DNA of 64,000 bases from Glandiceps talaboti (taxonomy: Eukaryota > Hemichordata > Enteropneusta > Spengelidae), in the NCBI RefSeq assembly GCF_964340395.1, contig NC_135553.1, positions 992,001 through 1,056,000 of the forward strand, given 5' to 3'. The number at the start of each line of letters is the position of its first letter. Within the stretch, counting starts at the first letter, position 1. Made by a program: the position numbers and the translations under genes. The notes under the pieces were generated by a model, which worked only from the letters and a program-made list of their open reading frames with translations, had not been told where the DNA came from and did not search any database. This document shows positions 18,466-31,500 of the stretch, piece by piece.

Positions 18466-19823
18466 AATTGACGTTTCTGATGACAACCGCGTGCGAGTGG
18501 TGTGTTGTTGTTATTTCACATATACCATACATATATATTTACAAGTTGTTTTTTAAAACTTTATATCGACCTTTTGAGAACAATAACGTTGGGAATTGAC
18601 TGTTATTCAAATCCAATGCAAGTCCTACATAATTGCTATCAAGTAAGATCCTTTACACCCATTTCCGTTTCAGAATACTTTGATGTCTGAAATAAGTGTT
18701 ACCTTGGGAACAATAAAATCCGATTAAGTATTTGTAATATTATTTTCAGAAACTTTGCAATGATATTTAACAATGTCCATTTGTGTACAGATATATCCAT
18801 GACAACGTTTGGTTCAATGCAAAGACGTATGATAGTGTCATTATAAATATCAGTTTATTACACGAGGATATCAAGACTTGGCTAACGAGAATAAAAACTA
18901 CAAAAGTTGAGATTACACAATTCAGTCTCTGCGTGTTGTCTGATCATGATGGTTTCTCTAAGATAAGCAAATTGGTACATAATATACTATCCATGTGTTG
19001 ATTTCGAAAGAGATTGAATTTAGCAATACAAAGCACTGGTATCAGTTGATATATTCAAGTAGTAAATTGCTATTTGATAATATGTGACCGTGTTCCAGTC
19101 CTGTATAATACCAAAACTGAATTCAATCTGCACACAACAAACCATTTGGGTAGTATGTCTTGTATGAAGACTTGTTTTTCTCATACGGTACCAAGATCTA
19201 CTTGTCAAGATATACTTAGTCAACCTATACTTTTTACATGTATGTCGTTGTCCGTCTTACAATGTCTTGCAAGAGACTAGAACTAATTGAATTTGATAAA
19301 ACTTTTTACAATTGCTTATTTGTTTGTTTGTTTGTTCGCTTGCTTGTTTGTTTGTTTGTTTGTTTGACCGTGTATAAGTATTTGTTTGTTTGCCCCGTTA
19401 CTTCTCCACAATGTACGGTCACAGCCGGTAGAATCAAACAAGACGAGCGTAATTCGTAACTCATCGCGAATCCCAGGAATGAAAAAAACTCATTGCCAAA
19501 TCATGAAAAATAACAATTGTCGATCACGTGTCATGAAAATACAAGATTTTGACACGTTACTTTAATTGGTTGTCCTTTTTGTTGAAATCGATACATTGCG
19601 CGTCATCTATTAAATTTTATGTTTTCACCGTCGAGTTAGGCCGGCAGTTAGGTTTTAAAACTGTGCAGCTCTTGTCTGTGGTGACCGGTGGGTGACGTAT
19701 AGTCAGGGGAACAGTTTTGATATGACGGGTTATTTAGCATGTACATCCAGGTTTTTCGTTATTCATTCATTAATACGACGTTGTTGTTTTAACGAAACTA
19801 AGGTGCAATGTAGCTGTCGACTA

Positions 19824-20016
<193 letters not shown>

Positions 20017-20377
20017 AGAATAACGAACGATAGAAGCGAAATTATTAGTGATATGATAAAGATAAGTGAAACAAGAATACTAAAATGTTATCCAATACAC
20101 AACATACATTTGATAAGCTGAGAGCTTTCGACTGCAACCAGTGTTGTTTACTGATGATAATAGGGCGCTATTGAAGTGGAGCAAAGATCAGAAAAGCTTT
20201 AAAAAATATGGTGACATCATAGTTATTTTTTTCGACTATTCTTTCATTTTGTGTTGTGTTGTTTACATTTTCGTTGCATGATATTTTGTTGTGTTGTATA
20301 TACTATGCATAAGCCTATTTCTCCTAAGGACGATACGATATGTAGTGACTCTACTTCTGCCACACTATTACACTATT

Positions 20378-20426
20378 ACTACTGTTGCTGCTGTTGATGC
20401 TACTGCTACTGCTACTGCTACTGCTG

Positions 20427-20492
<66 letters not shown>
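20378..20492. repeat. (CTG/CTA)n trinucleotide tract
   Basis: CTG-type triplets grade into a long pure (CTA)n run ending in TATTATTA. Confidence 0.97.
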
Positions 20493-20841
20493 TTATTACT
20501 TTTGTGTTCACCTCGGCGGAATCTGATCGAAATATCAAACAAACCGGCTTAAGTGATGTACTCCACGTATCCAAGGCTACATTGATAAAACAAGTGTGTG
20601 AGTAGTAATTAAAATACCTGGAGGCAGACATTGAGTCATCAATGGGAATGAAGGCAGACTGATGTTTATCAAGAAAAACACAACATTACCAGTGACGTTA
20701 TTCAATCTGGTTTGAAGACCTACTGTCAAACACATCAAAGCAGCTGGAGATACGAAAGCAACAGTGCTATTTCATGTGTCTCCGTTTTGGATAAGACTCC
20801 GTTTTGGACATAGATATTTGATCAATGGTCCATCAATAGTT

Positions 20842-20915
20842 TGACTGACTGACTGACTGACTGACTGACTGACTGACTGACTGACTGACTGACTGACTGA
20901 CTGACTAACTGTCTG
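20842..20915. repeat. (TGAC)n tetranucleotide tract
   Basis: About 16 perfect units, decaying at the 3' end to TAACTGTCTGACTGGC. Confidence 0.97.
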
Positions 20916-21574
20916 ACTGGCTGACTAATGAAGTGATTGGTAGAGTTATTTATTTGTTGAATGGCAGTTTCACTGGCGGTTTGTTGGTTGATAATTTTGT
21001 TGATTGATCGACAGGCTAAATGAGAGTGAGTGGTAAGTCATTCCTTGGTATTAAAACACACAAGAAAGATATACGACTTATACGACAAAATGCATGTAAC
21101 AAAAACTACAGATCACTTTATTTCATATACTTTTCCTTAATTACTAATTATTAGTTTCTATGCTGTATGCTTGGTCTGATGTTTTTAAAAAAATGCTTAA
21201 CATTTTTAACCCCCTCCCCACACCGCCTACTCTCAGTCACTTTCAAACCAATTTTGTAAAAGTTAGATTTGACAAACAAGAAATACAATCAGACATGTGC
21301 GTTGTTCCCTGGCAGGGATTTCCGTCATACAAATCGCCTACAGTAATGTCCCGAAGAAGGCCGATGAGGGCGGCATGGCACTGAGTATTAAAGTTTCGAT
21401 TAACTAACTAACTGAATAAAACTGGAGCTACTTGATTCCAAAGTAAATTACAATGTTAATAGTGATTTAGAAAGTAATGAAGTGTATGGAAGTTCACGTT
21501 CTGATCAACATTTTAGCAGTTCATGAAGAAGGGTGAACTGTTGCATTTTGCTGTAGAAAGACAACTAGAAAAAA

Positions 21575-21577
21575 AAG

Positions 21578-21632
<55 letters not shown>

Positions 21633-21657
21633 ATATATAAATAAATAAATATATATA

Positions 21658-21710
<53 letters not shown>

Positions 21711-21722
21711 ATATATATATAT
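21575..21722. repeat. (TA)n tract with AAATAAAT interruptions
   Basis: Long alternating TA, able to form cruciforms. It abuts the element at 21723-21821, and a short TA run follows at about 21855-21880. Confidence 0.97.
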
Positions 21723-21821
21723 AACTCGGTGAGTATCAATCTGCTAAGTCAGTTCTCTATACCACAGAGGCAGAGCGCAATAGTTTGTCTGATGATCGCA
21801 CTATGCGTGAAACTCCGAGTT
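21723..21821. mobile_element. About 100-bp element with inverted AACTCGG / CCGAGTT ends, between TA tracts
   Basis: Unique-looking GC-richer sequence in a TA-repeat context, starting AACTCGG and ending CCGAGTT, an exact 7-bp inverted pair. This could be a small non-autonomous transposon or a SINE tail. No coding capacity was seen. The call rests only on the ends and the abrupt change in composition. Confidence 0.35.
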
Positions 21822-22211
21822 ACAACCAAGAAAGAGTTCCAGAACTACCAAAACTATATATATATATACTAGTATATATTATTGCGATATGACTCCAAAG
21901 AAAATATCCATCAGATGTCGGTCTAGGACTTTTCATAACCACTTCACGTTAACACAACAGCACAGGTGAATCCCAATTATTTCACATTGAAATAAGTTTT
22001 TCTTTGTCGCCGATTACTATGTCTATGTTTATACATATCAGAGTCATCCTTGTCGTATACCACTTCTTTTTAAAGTTTAATATATCAAATGTTTCTCCTT
22101 TTAATCTTTCCATCAAAATGACGCCGTATCGTGCCATACCATGTCCTGGACATTTTTGAATTAGTAGTCCATTGGTTAGTCTACTCATTCAGTGACTATC
22201 CGCCATACACT

Positions 22212-25200
22212 TCAAGCAAATTCGGAATGAGTTACGATTCCTTTTCTTGGGCAGCTTTCGCTTTCAGTTAGTGGTGATATCAACAAGAGGTAGGCAACAG
22301 TGAAGAATACCATACAGCCGATCACAGTTGATACACATGCATAGGTTGCTGTCCAACATTGGTTGGAAGGAACTTCTATACCTTTACTGGAATATCTGTG
22401 ATAGATACACCAGAATGCCATCTGAGCGTAAGTTACCCAGCATAAAACAAAGATTAAGACCAGAGCTGTAATCACCCAGTACATGAAGTCTGCTACTACT
22501 TCTATATCGTTCTCGGTTAACGTTTCATTAACTGTCTGAATTAAATTTTCAAGTCCAGGATATTGTTCTGCTGGTTTGAAATCCGTTCTATTTTTCGAAT
22601 AAATATTGATCAAATGGTCATCTTCTAATGAGCTGCAAATTCTAGGTTTAGTTGAAATATAAACCTAAACCGGAAAAAAAGAAAGAATGACAATTCAAGA
22701 TTACCGGTGTTTGTGTAGTTCACATCATGTCGTGAAAATAAAAATAAAAGCAGAAGAATCAGTCGACGCTGGGGGCGCTAGCCTCTTGTCGAGATTTAAA
22801 AAAAAAAGAATACAGCTGTCAAATTTTGTTTTTCATTTTTAGTCCGTTTATACTTTGCATTCTACTCTTCTATTAGGATTACTGTGATGAAGACGAACAT
22901 TTTTGTGTACCTTACATTGTACTGAGGTAATACATGTTTCATAAAATCCATTGTGAAAAGTACTCCTATAAGAAACAATAATTTGTTGTCTGTCTCTTTA
23001 CTAGTCCTGTCGACTGTATCATTGAAATTGAAACCGAAATTCAAATGAGACTGCTTAGTTCTTATATTGTGTAATGTATTTGATATCCCTAAAAAGAATA
23101 TGGTCACATGAAAAATTACCAGTCTAGGATAGGCTTTTTCCAATTTAAATTTCAAATTGGAAGTTAGTCTGACGTAGCATCATTCAACTTAATATACTGG
23201 AAACAACTTACCCTTTGCTCGTCTATCAAAATGAAAACCAATGTATAATTAGAACTTGGTGCTTGCTCAGCCAGTGATGTTTTGGCACTTATCAAGGAAA
23301 GTTTGATGGCATCCCAATTGAATAATCTAGATGCAAGAAAGGAGAAAACGAAAGAAATGAATTTCATGGTGGACTTGTTAATCAACAACTGGATCAGAGT
23401 GTTGACTTGACAGACAATACATTGTTATCAAAGTCAGTAAAAAAGTCTAAAAACTGTCTAATGAAATACAAGTTTCAGAGAAATCATAAATAGTCCAGTT
23501 GTTTCTATACAATGTTTCATTGTTGCCGTTAGCAACATGATCACATGGTTTCTGCCAGTCATTATATATGAATATGGGAGTGCGTTGGGGAGTAGGTCGA
23601 CAACCTGTTGATCCATGATCTTTCAATCGACAAGTTTTGTTGAAATAACCTAACAAACACATTTAAGGTGTAATGACTTCTCAAAAGAAATGAACACAAA
23701 AGGCCTCTGACCTGACAACTTAGTGCTTATGTAGAAGGAGTCAATCACGTGTTTCAATACTTTCTAAATGTATTCATAAACACCGGTTTATTGTGGTTTA
23801 TATTTGTATAACCCTGTATCCTCGTGACCTCGTGACCTCGTCTATTACGACAAACTAAAAACATTGTCGAAATTCATTGAGTCAATTTGTGAAATTTGTG
23901 ACGTATTTAAATTTTATGAAGGGCACCCATTTCACGACCATCGTAAACCAGTGACGTCTCGTTGTCCCAATCTGACGTCTTATAGTTAGTGTTGCCTCTA
24001 GGCACATCTCAACCTGTCTCCATTATTGACGTCACCAAACATGTCAACTTTACGAGCTATTCACGCTACTCGTCCTCACAACGTGTTAGATTTTTTTTTT
24101 AAAAACATCGACACCTATCCTTACAAATATATAGACACTGTATTTTTGATTATTTGCAAGCGAACACTCTCCGAAAGTTTCAAGTATTGGCAGAACGATT
24201 CAATTCTTCAGCGTGACGCACTGATAGTTCGTAAAGACAAAGGAATGCCTACAGCAATATCTATACACACTAGTTCTATTTTACCTATTTCATCTCTAAA
24301 GTCTATTGTCTATAACCCAGAATTCTGGTACGGTTCTAACATTATTTTGTAACGAGATAATAAATGGCATGAAATAAGGATATCGATCAACGAAGACAAC
24401 ACCATTCAAAGAAAGTGTCAAACATTACCAAATATGTAACGAACGCTTCCAATACATTGTCGTATAAACAACAGCGTCTTTTACGGCATCGTCTTGATAT
24501 TTCGAAGTGTCGTGGCAGAAATATCAGCTCCGGTTTGCCAGAGTTTTCCTATATATCGCTTCCTAAACAAGAAACTTGTTTCTTATTATTAGGGAAAGAC
24601 AGATTGAACGCCATCTCAAATACTGTAATAGCTTCATGTCAGTGTGTACTCACATTTCTGTCTCGTTCCAAGAAAGCTTGCTAACCAATACCAAGTTCAC
24701 GGAGAACCCTTTACAGTTCTTGGGCGAGGCTGAATTACATGAACATGACGAAGTAAAAATGTGATCACTGCTATCATCCGAAGAAGCTTCGATTACAGCA
24801 ACTGTTTAGGTAGAGAAATGTAACATGTTTTGAGTTACAACTGAACATGTTCCCTTACGAAATGCTAGCATAATGTGCACTAGAACGGTCAAATGTAAAC
24901 AGAAATTGTTGATATCCGAACTTGCTTGGAATACATCACTTCGTTTGTACAAACACGACCGATTTGGATTATTTTAGAGTAAGACAGGAATACATTTCTA
25001 TATGTTTTGTTACGTTATGGTAGTTTAACGGCCACTCAAAAGTAGTAAATATCCCATAATATTGACATGAATCTACGCTGACGTCATTAGGAACAAAAAA
25101 TGAATGATGTAATAAATTTCAAAGTGAAACCACAGTACATTAATAATCGATATAATCGATAATGCCACCAATGTCTATGATTTGTATTTGCACTTTTATT

Positions 25201-25949
25201 GACATTTTAATGACATCAAATGTTTGAACGTTATACTCTCATGTAAAAGTCACGTGATCACTACTAAAATGTACTTCTGGATCGACTATGTCTACGTCAC
25301 TTCAAAACATTTCTGATTTTTATATATTTTGACACTGTATTATGGATAAGAAATAAGATGGCGTTTGAGAGTTCGTGTATGAAGACCACATTAAATATTG
25401 CAATGACTACACTAAGTAAACAAAGACATACTCATAGTTCATATATGTGTCTATATATAACATTTCTGCTGCCTTAGTGAATGCTTAATCTATTTCCATT
25501 CATAAAATGTTGTATTTCGTATTGAAAGTTTATCTAAGTCGAATTCTCAACTTCATACTATTTCACAACCAATAGAATAATCCAACATCACAAACAGACG
25601 CATACTGAAGTACGCGTTCGTATCAGCTTCAACACTTCAAAAACACTTAATAATTGTAAAAAAAGTAAGTGAAAATGAGTTAATTCATTATCTAAACAAT
25701 AAATAAACTATTACCTTGAAGGATTGACAGTTCATTTACACCTGGTAAATGGCACATAGTACCAACTTTCTCTATACAAACACAGGATTGGCTTTGGTTG
25801 TCATTGTTACATTCCGAAATAAGAACAGGGTTTGGTAACGACGTTGATGCTCCAGGGTTAATAGATTTGGTGGCAGTCAAATGAACAAACACAATAATCC
25901 ATATCCAAGCAGTATATATCATAAATTTATACCTCTCAAATGAGAACAT
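22212..25949 (-). CDS. Multi-exon secreted/membrane protein, possibly a divergent MOLO1 relative
   Basis: Exons inferred on the minus strand: A 25949-25715 (ATG, signal peptide with core FMIYTAWIWIIVFVHL), B from 23649 (phase 1 fits A; 3' end unclear, open to 23447), C 23326-23212, D 23088-22911 and E 22632-22212 (stop). A-B and D-E join cleanly, D-E with an AAG|GTACAC donor. B-C and C-D phases do not close, so an exon is missing, misplaced or broken. The ectodomain is Cys- and Asn-rich (PNPVLISECNND, CVCIEKVGTMCHLPG) with several N-glycosylation sequons. Exon E has two membrane helices (WVITALVLIFVLCWV and ACVSTVIGCMVFFTVAYLLL). Exon order and pieces such as NYTLVFILIDEQR loosely parallel the MOLO1-like gene on the same strand at 33.7-44.6 kb. 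That relationship is inference; function unknown. Confidence 0.5.
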
Positions 25950-26635
25950 AATGATGAGATATTAAGTACACGAAGTCACTGTTCAGCTAAAAAAGGAAAC
26001 AAACAAACAGTTGCTTATATTATGCGACGCAAGACTTGTGAACAGCTTCACTTAAATCCCAGACTGGAAAGAATGCTAGATAACACGTTGATGAATACTG
26101 AGGGGTGTGTATAGTCAATACCTTGCCTTGTCAAAACTTCCCTTCTTTTGTCTGCAGGCTATGTTAGAGTCTGTTAAATCATTGTACCAAATGGCGTGTG
26201 TATACACGTTCGTGTCGCATCATTACCTTTTAGTTTAGAAGTGACGTGACTAGCGACAGGTGCAAGGGATACGATGAACAGGTGAACGTACGTAATTCAA
26301 TTGTTAGTGAACAATTCAGACGTTTTCTTGAAATCACGACAAAACTGCTGTTTACGTAGTTTGACGTCCGAGTTGTTGCTAAATCGGGCTGACTTCTACT
26401 AGCTTTTACGTGGGTGTTATATTTATACCTTTGTTAACAGTTTCTCAGGCATAAACACTTACTTTCACCTTGGCAAGTAAAAGATGAATGTATGACCTTG
26501 ACAGAGTCTTAATCTTACCTTTAAAGCAACTTTCTTACTAACTCTATCCTTGTTTTGGAATTAACACAGAAGAGGAAACTGACGTCACAACACAGTCTGG
26601 AATTGTCAGTGTCGATATTGTTATGGGTGAAAAAT

Positions 26636-28501
26636 CTCTACTCTACTCTACTCTACTCTACTCTACTCTACTCTACTCTACTCTACTCTACTCTACTCTA
26701 CTCTACTCTACTCTACTCTACTCTACTCTACTCTACTCTACTCTACTCTACTCTACTCTACTCTACTCTACTCTACTCTACTCTACTCTACTCTACTCTA
26801 CTCTACTCTACTCTACTCTACTCTACTCTACTCTACTCTACTCTACTCTACTCTACTCTACTCTACTCTACTCTACTCTACTCTACTCTACTCTACTCTA
26901 CTCTACTCTACTCTACTCTACTCTACTCTACTCTACTCTACTCTACTCTACTCTACTCTACTCTACTCTACTCTACTCTACTCTACTCTACTCTACTCTA
27001 CTCTACTCTACTCTACTCTACTCTACTCTACTCTACTCTACTCTACTCTACTCTACTCTACTCTACTCTACTCTACTCTACTCTACTCTACTCTACTCTA
27101 CTCTACTCTACTCTACTCTACTCTACTCTACTCTACTCTACTCTACTCTACTCTACTCTACTCTACTCTACTCTACTCTACTCTACTCTACTCTACTCTA
27201 CTCTACTCTACTCTACTCTACTCTACTCTACTCTACTCTACTCTACTCTACTCTACTCTACTCTACTCTACTCTACTCTACTCTACTCTACTCTACTCTA
27301 CTCTACTCTACTCTACTCTACTCTACTCTACTCTACTCTACTCTACTCTACTCTACTCTACTCTACTCTACTCTACTCTACTCTACTCTACTCTACTCTA
27401 CTCTACTCTACTCTACTCTACTCTACTCTACTCTACTCTACTCTACTCTACTCTACTCTACTCTACTCTACTCTACTCTACTCTACTCTACTCTACTCTA
27501 CTCTACTCTACTCTACTCTACTCTACTCTACTCTACTCTACTCTACTCTACTCTACTCTACTCTACTCTACTCTACTCTACTCTACTCTACTCTACTCTA
27601 CTCTACTCTACTCTACTCTACTCTACTCTACTCTACTCTACTCTACTCTACTCTACTCTACTCTACTCTACTCTACTCTACTCTACTCTACTCTACTCTA
27701 CTCTACTCTACTCTACTCTACTCTACTCTACTCTACTCTACTCTACTCTACTCTACTCTACTCTACTCTACTCTACTCTACTCTACTCTACTCTACTCTA
27801 CTCTACTCTACTCTACTCTACTCTACTCTACTCTACTCTACTCTACTCTACTCTACTCTACTCTACTCTACTCTACTCTACTCTACTCTACTCTACTCTA
27901 CTCTACTCTACTCTACTCTACTCTACTCTACTCTACTCTACTCTACTCTACTCTACTCTACTCTACTCTACTCTACTCTACTCTACTCTACTCTACTCTA
28001 CTCTACTCTACTCTACTCTACTCTACTCTACTCTACTCTACTCTACTCTACTCTACTCTACTCTACTCTACTCTACTCTACTCTACTCTACTCTACTCTA
28101 CTCTACTCTACTCTACTCTACTCTACTCTACTCTACTCTACTCTACTCTACTCTACTCTACTCTACTCTACTCTACTCTACTCTACTCTACTCTACTCTA
28201 CTCTACTCTACTCTACTCTACTCTACTCTACTCTACTCTACTCTACTCTACTCTACTCTACTCTACTCTACTCTACTCTACTCTACTCTACTCTACTCTA
28301 CTCTACTCTACTCTACTCTACTCTACTCTACTCTACTCTACTCTACTCTACTCTACTCTACTCTACTCTACTCTACTCTACTCTACTCTACTCTACTCTA
28401 CTCTACTCTACTCTACTCTACTCTACTCTACTCTACTCTACTCTACTCTACTCTACTCTACTCTACTCTACTCTACTCTACTCTACTCTACTCTACTCTA
28501 C
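26636..28501 (+). repeat. Perfect (CTCTA)n array, about 373 copies
   Basis: An uninterrupted pentanucleotide run of about 1.87 kb with no visible variant unit. It lies between divergent genes, about 690 bp from the ATG at 25949 (minus) and about 100 bp from the ATG at 28600 (plus). Because 5 is not a multiple of 3, every forward frame cycles through all codons of the repeat without a stop, giving meaningless 600-residue open frames. Confidence 0.99.
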
Positions 28502-28599
28502 ACCTCAGTTTGTGTGTCAGGATCGTGCCTATTATATGACTTTTCTAAAGTTTTTTTCCCATGGTTGTTGTCAATCGGTGACCCGAGGTCAGTCACAAA

Positions 28600-31500
28600 A
28601 TGGCGACAAGTTCGTCGGCTGCGTTGAACACAGGGACATCAATGAAGGGTAACGAGTCGAGGTCGTCGTCTAAAGCGAAGAAAATCTCAACAAGTGTTGA
28701 CTATGGAGAGCAGATTCGACAACTAGAAATGTATGTGCTGTAAAATAGTTGAATGATATTTCAAGTCTTCAGTAAGGGGCAAGTGTTTTGCTAGCTAAAG
28801 TGATCACCGAATGATCATCACTTTAAGCATAATAAGTAACAGAACTCATTCCTACAATTACAGACAGATATATTGATACGACATTAATATCTGAGCACCG
28901 ACTTTAGCTTTATATTTTTACACACATTGAAATTTATCAAGTATCATTATTTTGACATGCTAGGTTTACGACATTTCTGGAATTTGGCAAGCAGCCATGT
29001 CGAGGAGTATCAGCCATAAACCATAACATAAAAGTTACACAGGCATGATAATAAAATCACCATGTAATGGGAGGGTGTAAGGGTTTCACGGTAACAGATA
29101 GGGTCAGTGAAATACAGCCCCAGGCAGTTTCAGTTGTCATTTCTTGGCAGTGTGCCAGGTGGTGGAAGCTTAGTATGAAAATGCCATATAACTGTTATGC
29201 TAATCATGGTATTATATTTAATATAATTATAACTTATTATCAATGTAGTACTTGTTTCACTGAGAGATATGTTGTAGTATTTCAAAAACAGTATCAAAGT
29301 AAAGAATAATTTATAAGCAGCATGTGTTGTTGTTGTTGTTGTTGTTGTTGTTGCATGAATGAAAACAATTCAAAAAGACTGAAACTTTAGAATTGTAATC
29401 CTGACACATTTGAATTTATATATTATATTTTGAATCAGAGTGTAAATCTTATTTACATGTGTAGTCTTTCTTGTTTTTCACTAGGTGGTGGTGATAACGC
29501 CATTGGTAAACAGATGAAAGCCAGTAGTTCTGTCAATTTGAATCTTACATCTAAAGTGCACAATGATCTTGATTCTATGAAAAGTGATATGAAAGAACAG
29601 GTAATGGTGTAGCTTACAATTCTCTATTGAATTTAGTCAAATAATAATATGGACAGTATCATGGTTCATAATGATATCGACTGTGAGCTAATAAAGACCA
29701 TGGAGAAAGATTTGTGCCTGACAGTCATTCAGATACTTGCCAACTTGAAATAGTGGTGTTATGTTTTTGTTTTTGTACTAGATGGAGTAAGGGAAGAATA
29801 TTATGTGTTTTTTCTGTTCCATTTTTGATCAAATAGCCACTCACACAATAGATGTACACCTTTGCTTCAGTTTATTTTATTTAACATTTTTTTCACATTA
29901 CCATTTGTCTTTCTTTTTTCTTTTTACTTTACTAATATTTTTTTTTCATTTGTTGACAGTTTTTATGTTTGGTATGTATTTAGAGTACTGAAATCTGTGA
30001 ACAACAGAGAAGGCATTTCAGACATGCAATAGAGGAATTACAAACTAAATTGAATGAAACAGTTATTGGTAGAGATTCAGTACTGGACTTGAGGTATGTA
30101 GAAATATTTGAGTCCCAGAATAATGTTAATAACAGTTTCTGCAATGTACTTATAAATCTTGTTTGTTAGTTGATCAATTATATAACAAAGGTGAAGTCAG
30201 CAATCTACTTAAAAATCATGTTTGTAAGTTGATCAATTATATGACAGGGGTGAAGTCAACAAGGGTGAAGTCAGCAACAATGAAAAGTATTAATTATCAT
30301 AACATACTAAATTGAGATAAAATCACGATTCTCCGACATCCATAAGTGAACTAATTGTATGTCAACTTCAAGTGAACTAATTGTATGTCAACTTCAAGTG
30401 AACTAATTGCATGTCAACTTCAAGTGAACTAATTATATGTCAACTTCAAGTGAACTAATTGCATGTCAACTTCAAGTAAACTAATTGCATGTCAACTTCA
30501 AGTGAACTAATTGTATGTCAACTTCAAGTGAACTAATTATATGTCAACTTCAAGTGAACTAATTGTATGTCAACTTCAAGTGAACTAATTATATGTCAAC
30601 TTCAAGTGAACTAATTGCATGTCAACTTCAAGTGAACTAATTGCATGTCAACTTCAAGTGAACTAATTGTATGTCAACTTCAAGTGAACTAATTGTATGT
30701 CAACTTCAAGTGAACTAATTGTATGTCAACTTCAAGTAAACTAATTGTATGTCAACTTCAAGTAAACTAATTGCATGTCAACTTCAAGTGAACTAATTGC
30801 ATGTCAACTTCAAGTAAACTAATTGCATGTCAACTTCAAGTGAACTAATTGTATGTCAACTTCAAGTAAACTAATTGTATGTCAACTTCAAGTAAACTAA
30901 TTGCATGTCAACTTCAAGTAAACTAATTGCATGTCAACTTCAAGTAAACTAATTGCATGTCAACTTCAAGTGAACTAATTGCATGTCAACTTCAAGTAAA
31001 CTAATTGTATGTCAACTTCAAGTGAACTAATTGTATGTCAACTTCAAGTAAACTAATTGCATGTCAACTTCAAGTGAACTAACTGCATGTCAACTTCAAG
31101 TAAACTAATTGTATATCAACTTCTGAACTAATTGTATGTCAACTTCAAGTGAACTAATTGTATGTCAACTTCAAGTAAACTAATTGCATGTCAACTTCAA
31201 GTAAACTAATTGTATGTCAACTTCAAGTAAACTAATTGCATGTCAACTTCAAGTAAACTAATTGTATGTCAACTTCAAGTAAACTAATTGTATGTCAACT
31301 TCAAGTAAACTAATTGTATGTCAACTTCAAGTGAACTAATTATAATATCACACAAGTATACAGTACAGCCTGTGTGATACACAAATTATTATCTTTTAGT
31401 ATTTATTATTATTGTCTGTGTGTCTATCTGTGTCTTGTTGCAGTACATTTAAATGGTGTATTTCATTTAGACAAAATGTAAAAAGAATTTGCAATCTTGG

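Noticed and set aside
24026-24764. Plus-strand frames of 108, 89 and 62 residues inside the intron of the 22-26 kb gene
   Set aside because: Antisense, overlapping one another and without recognisable domains.
26555-28627. 690- and 638-residue open frames
   Set aside because: Produced wholly by the CTCTA repeat, which has no stop in any forward frame.
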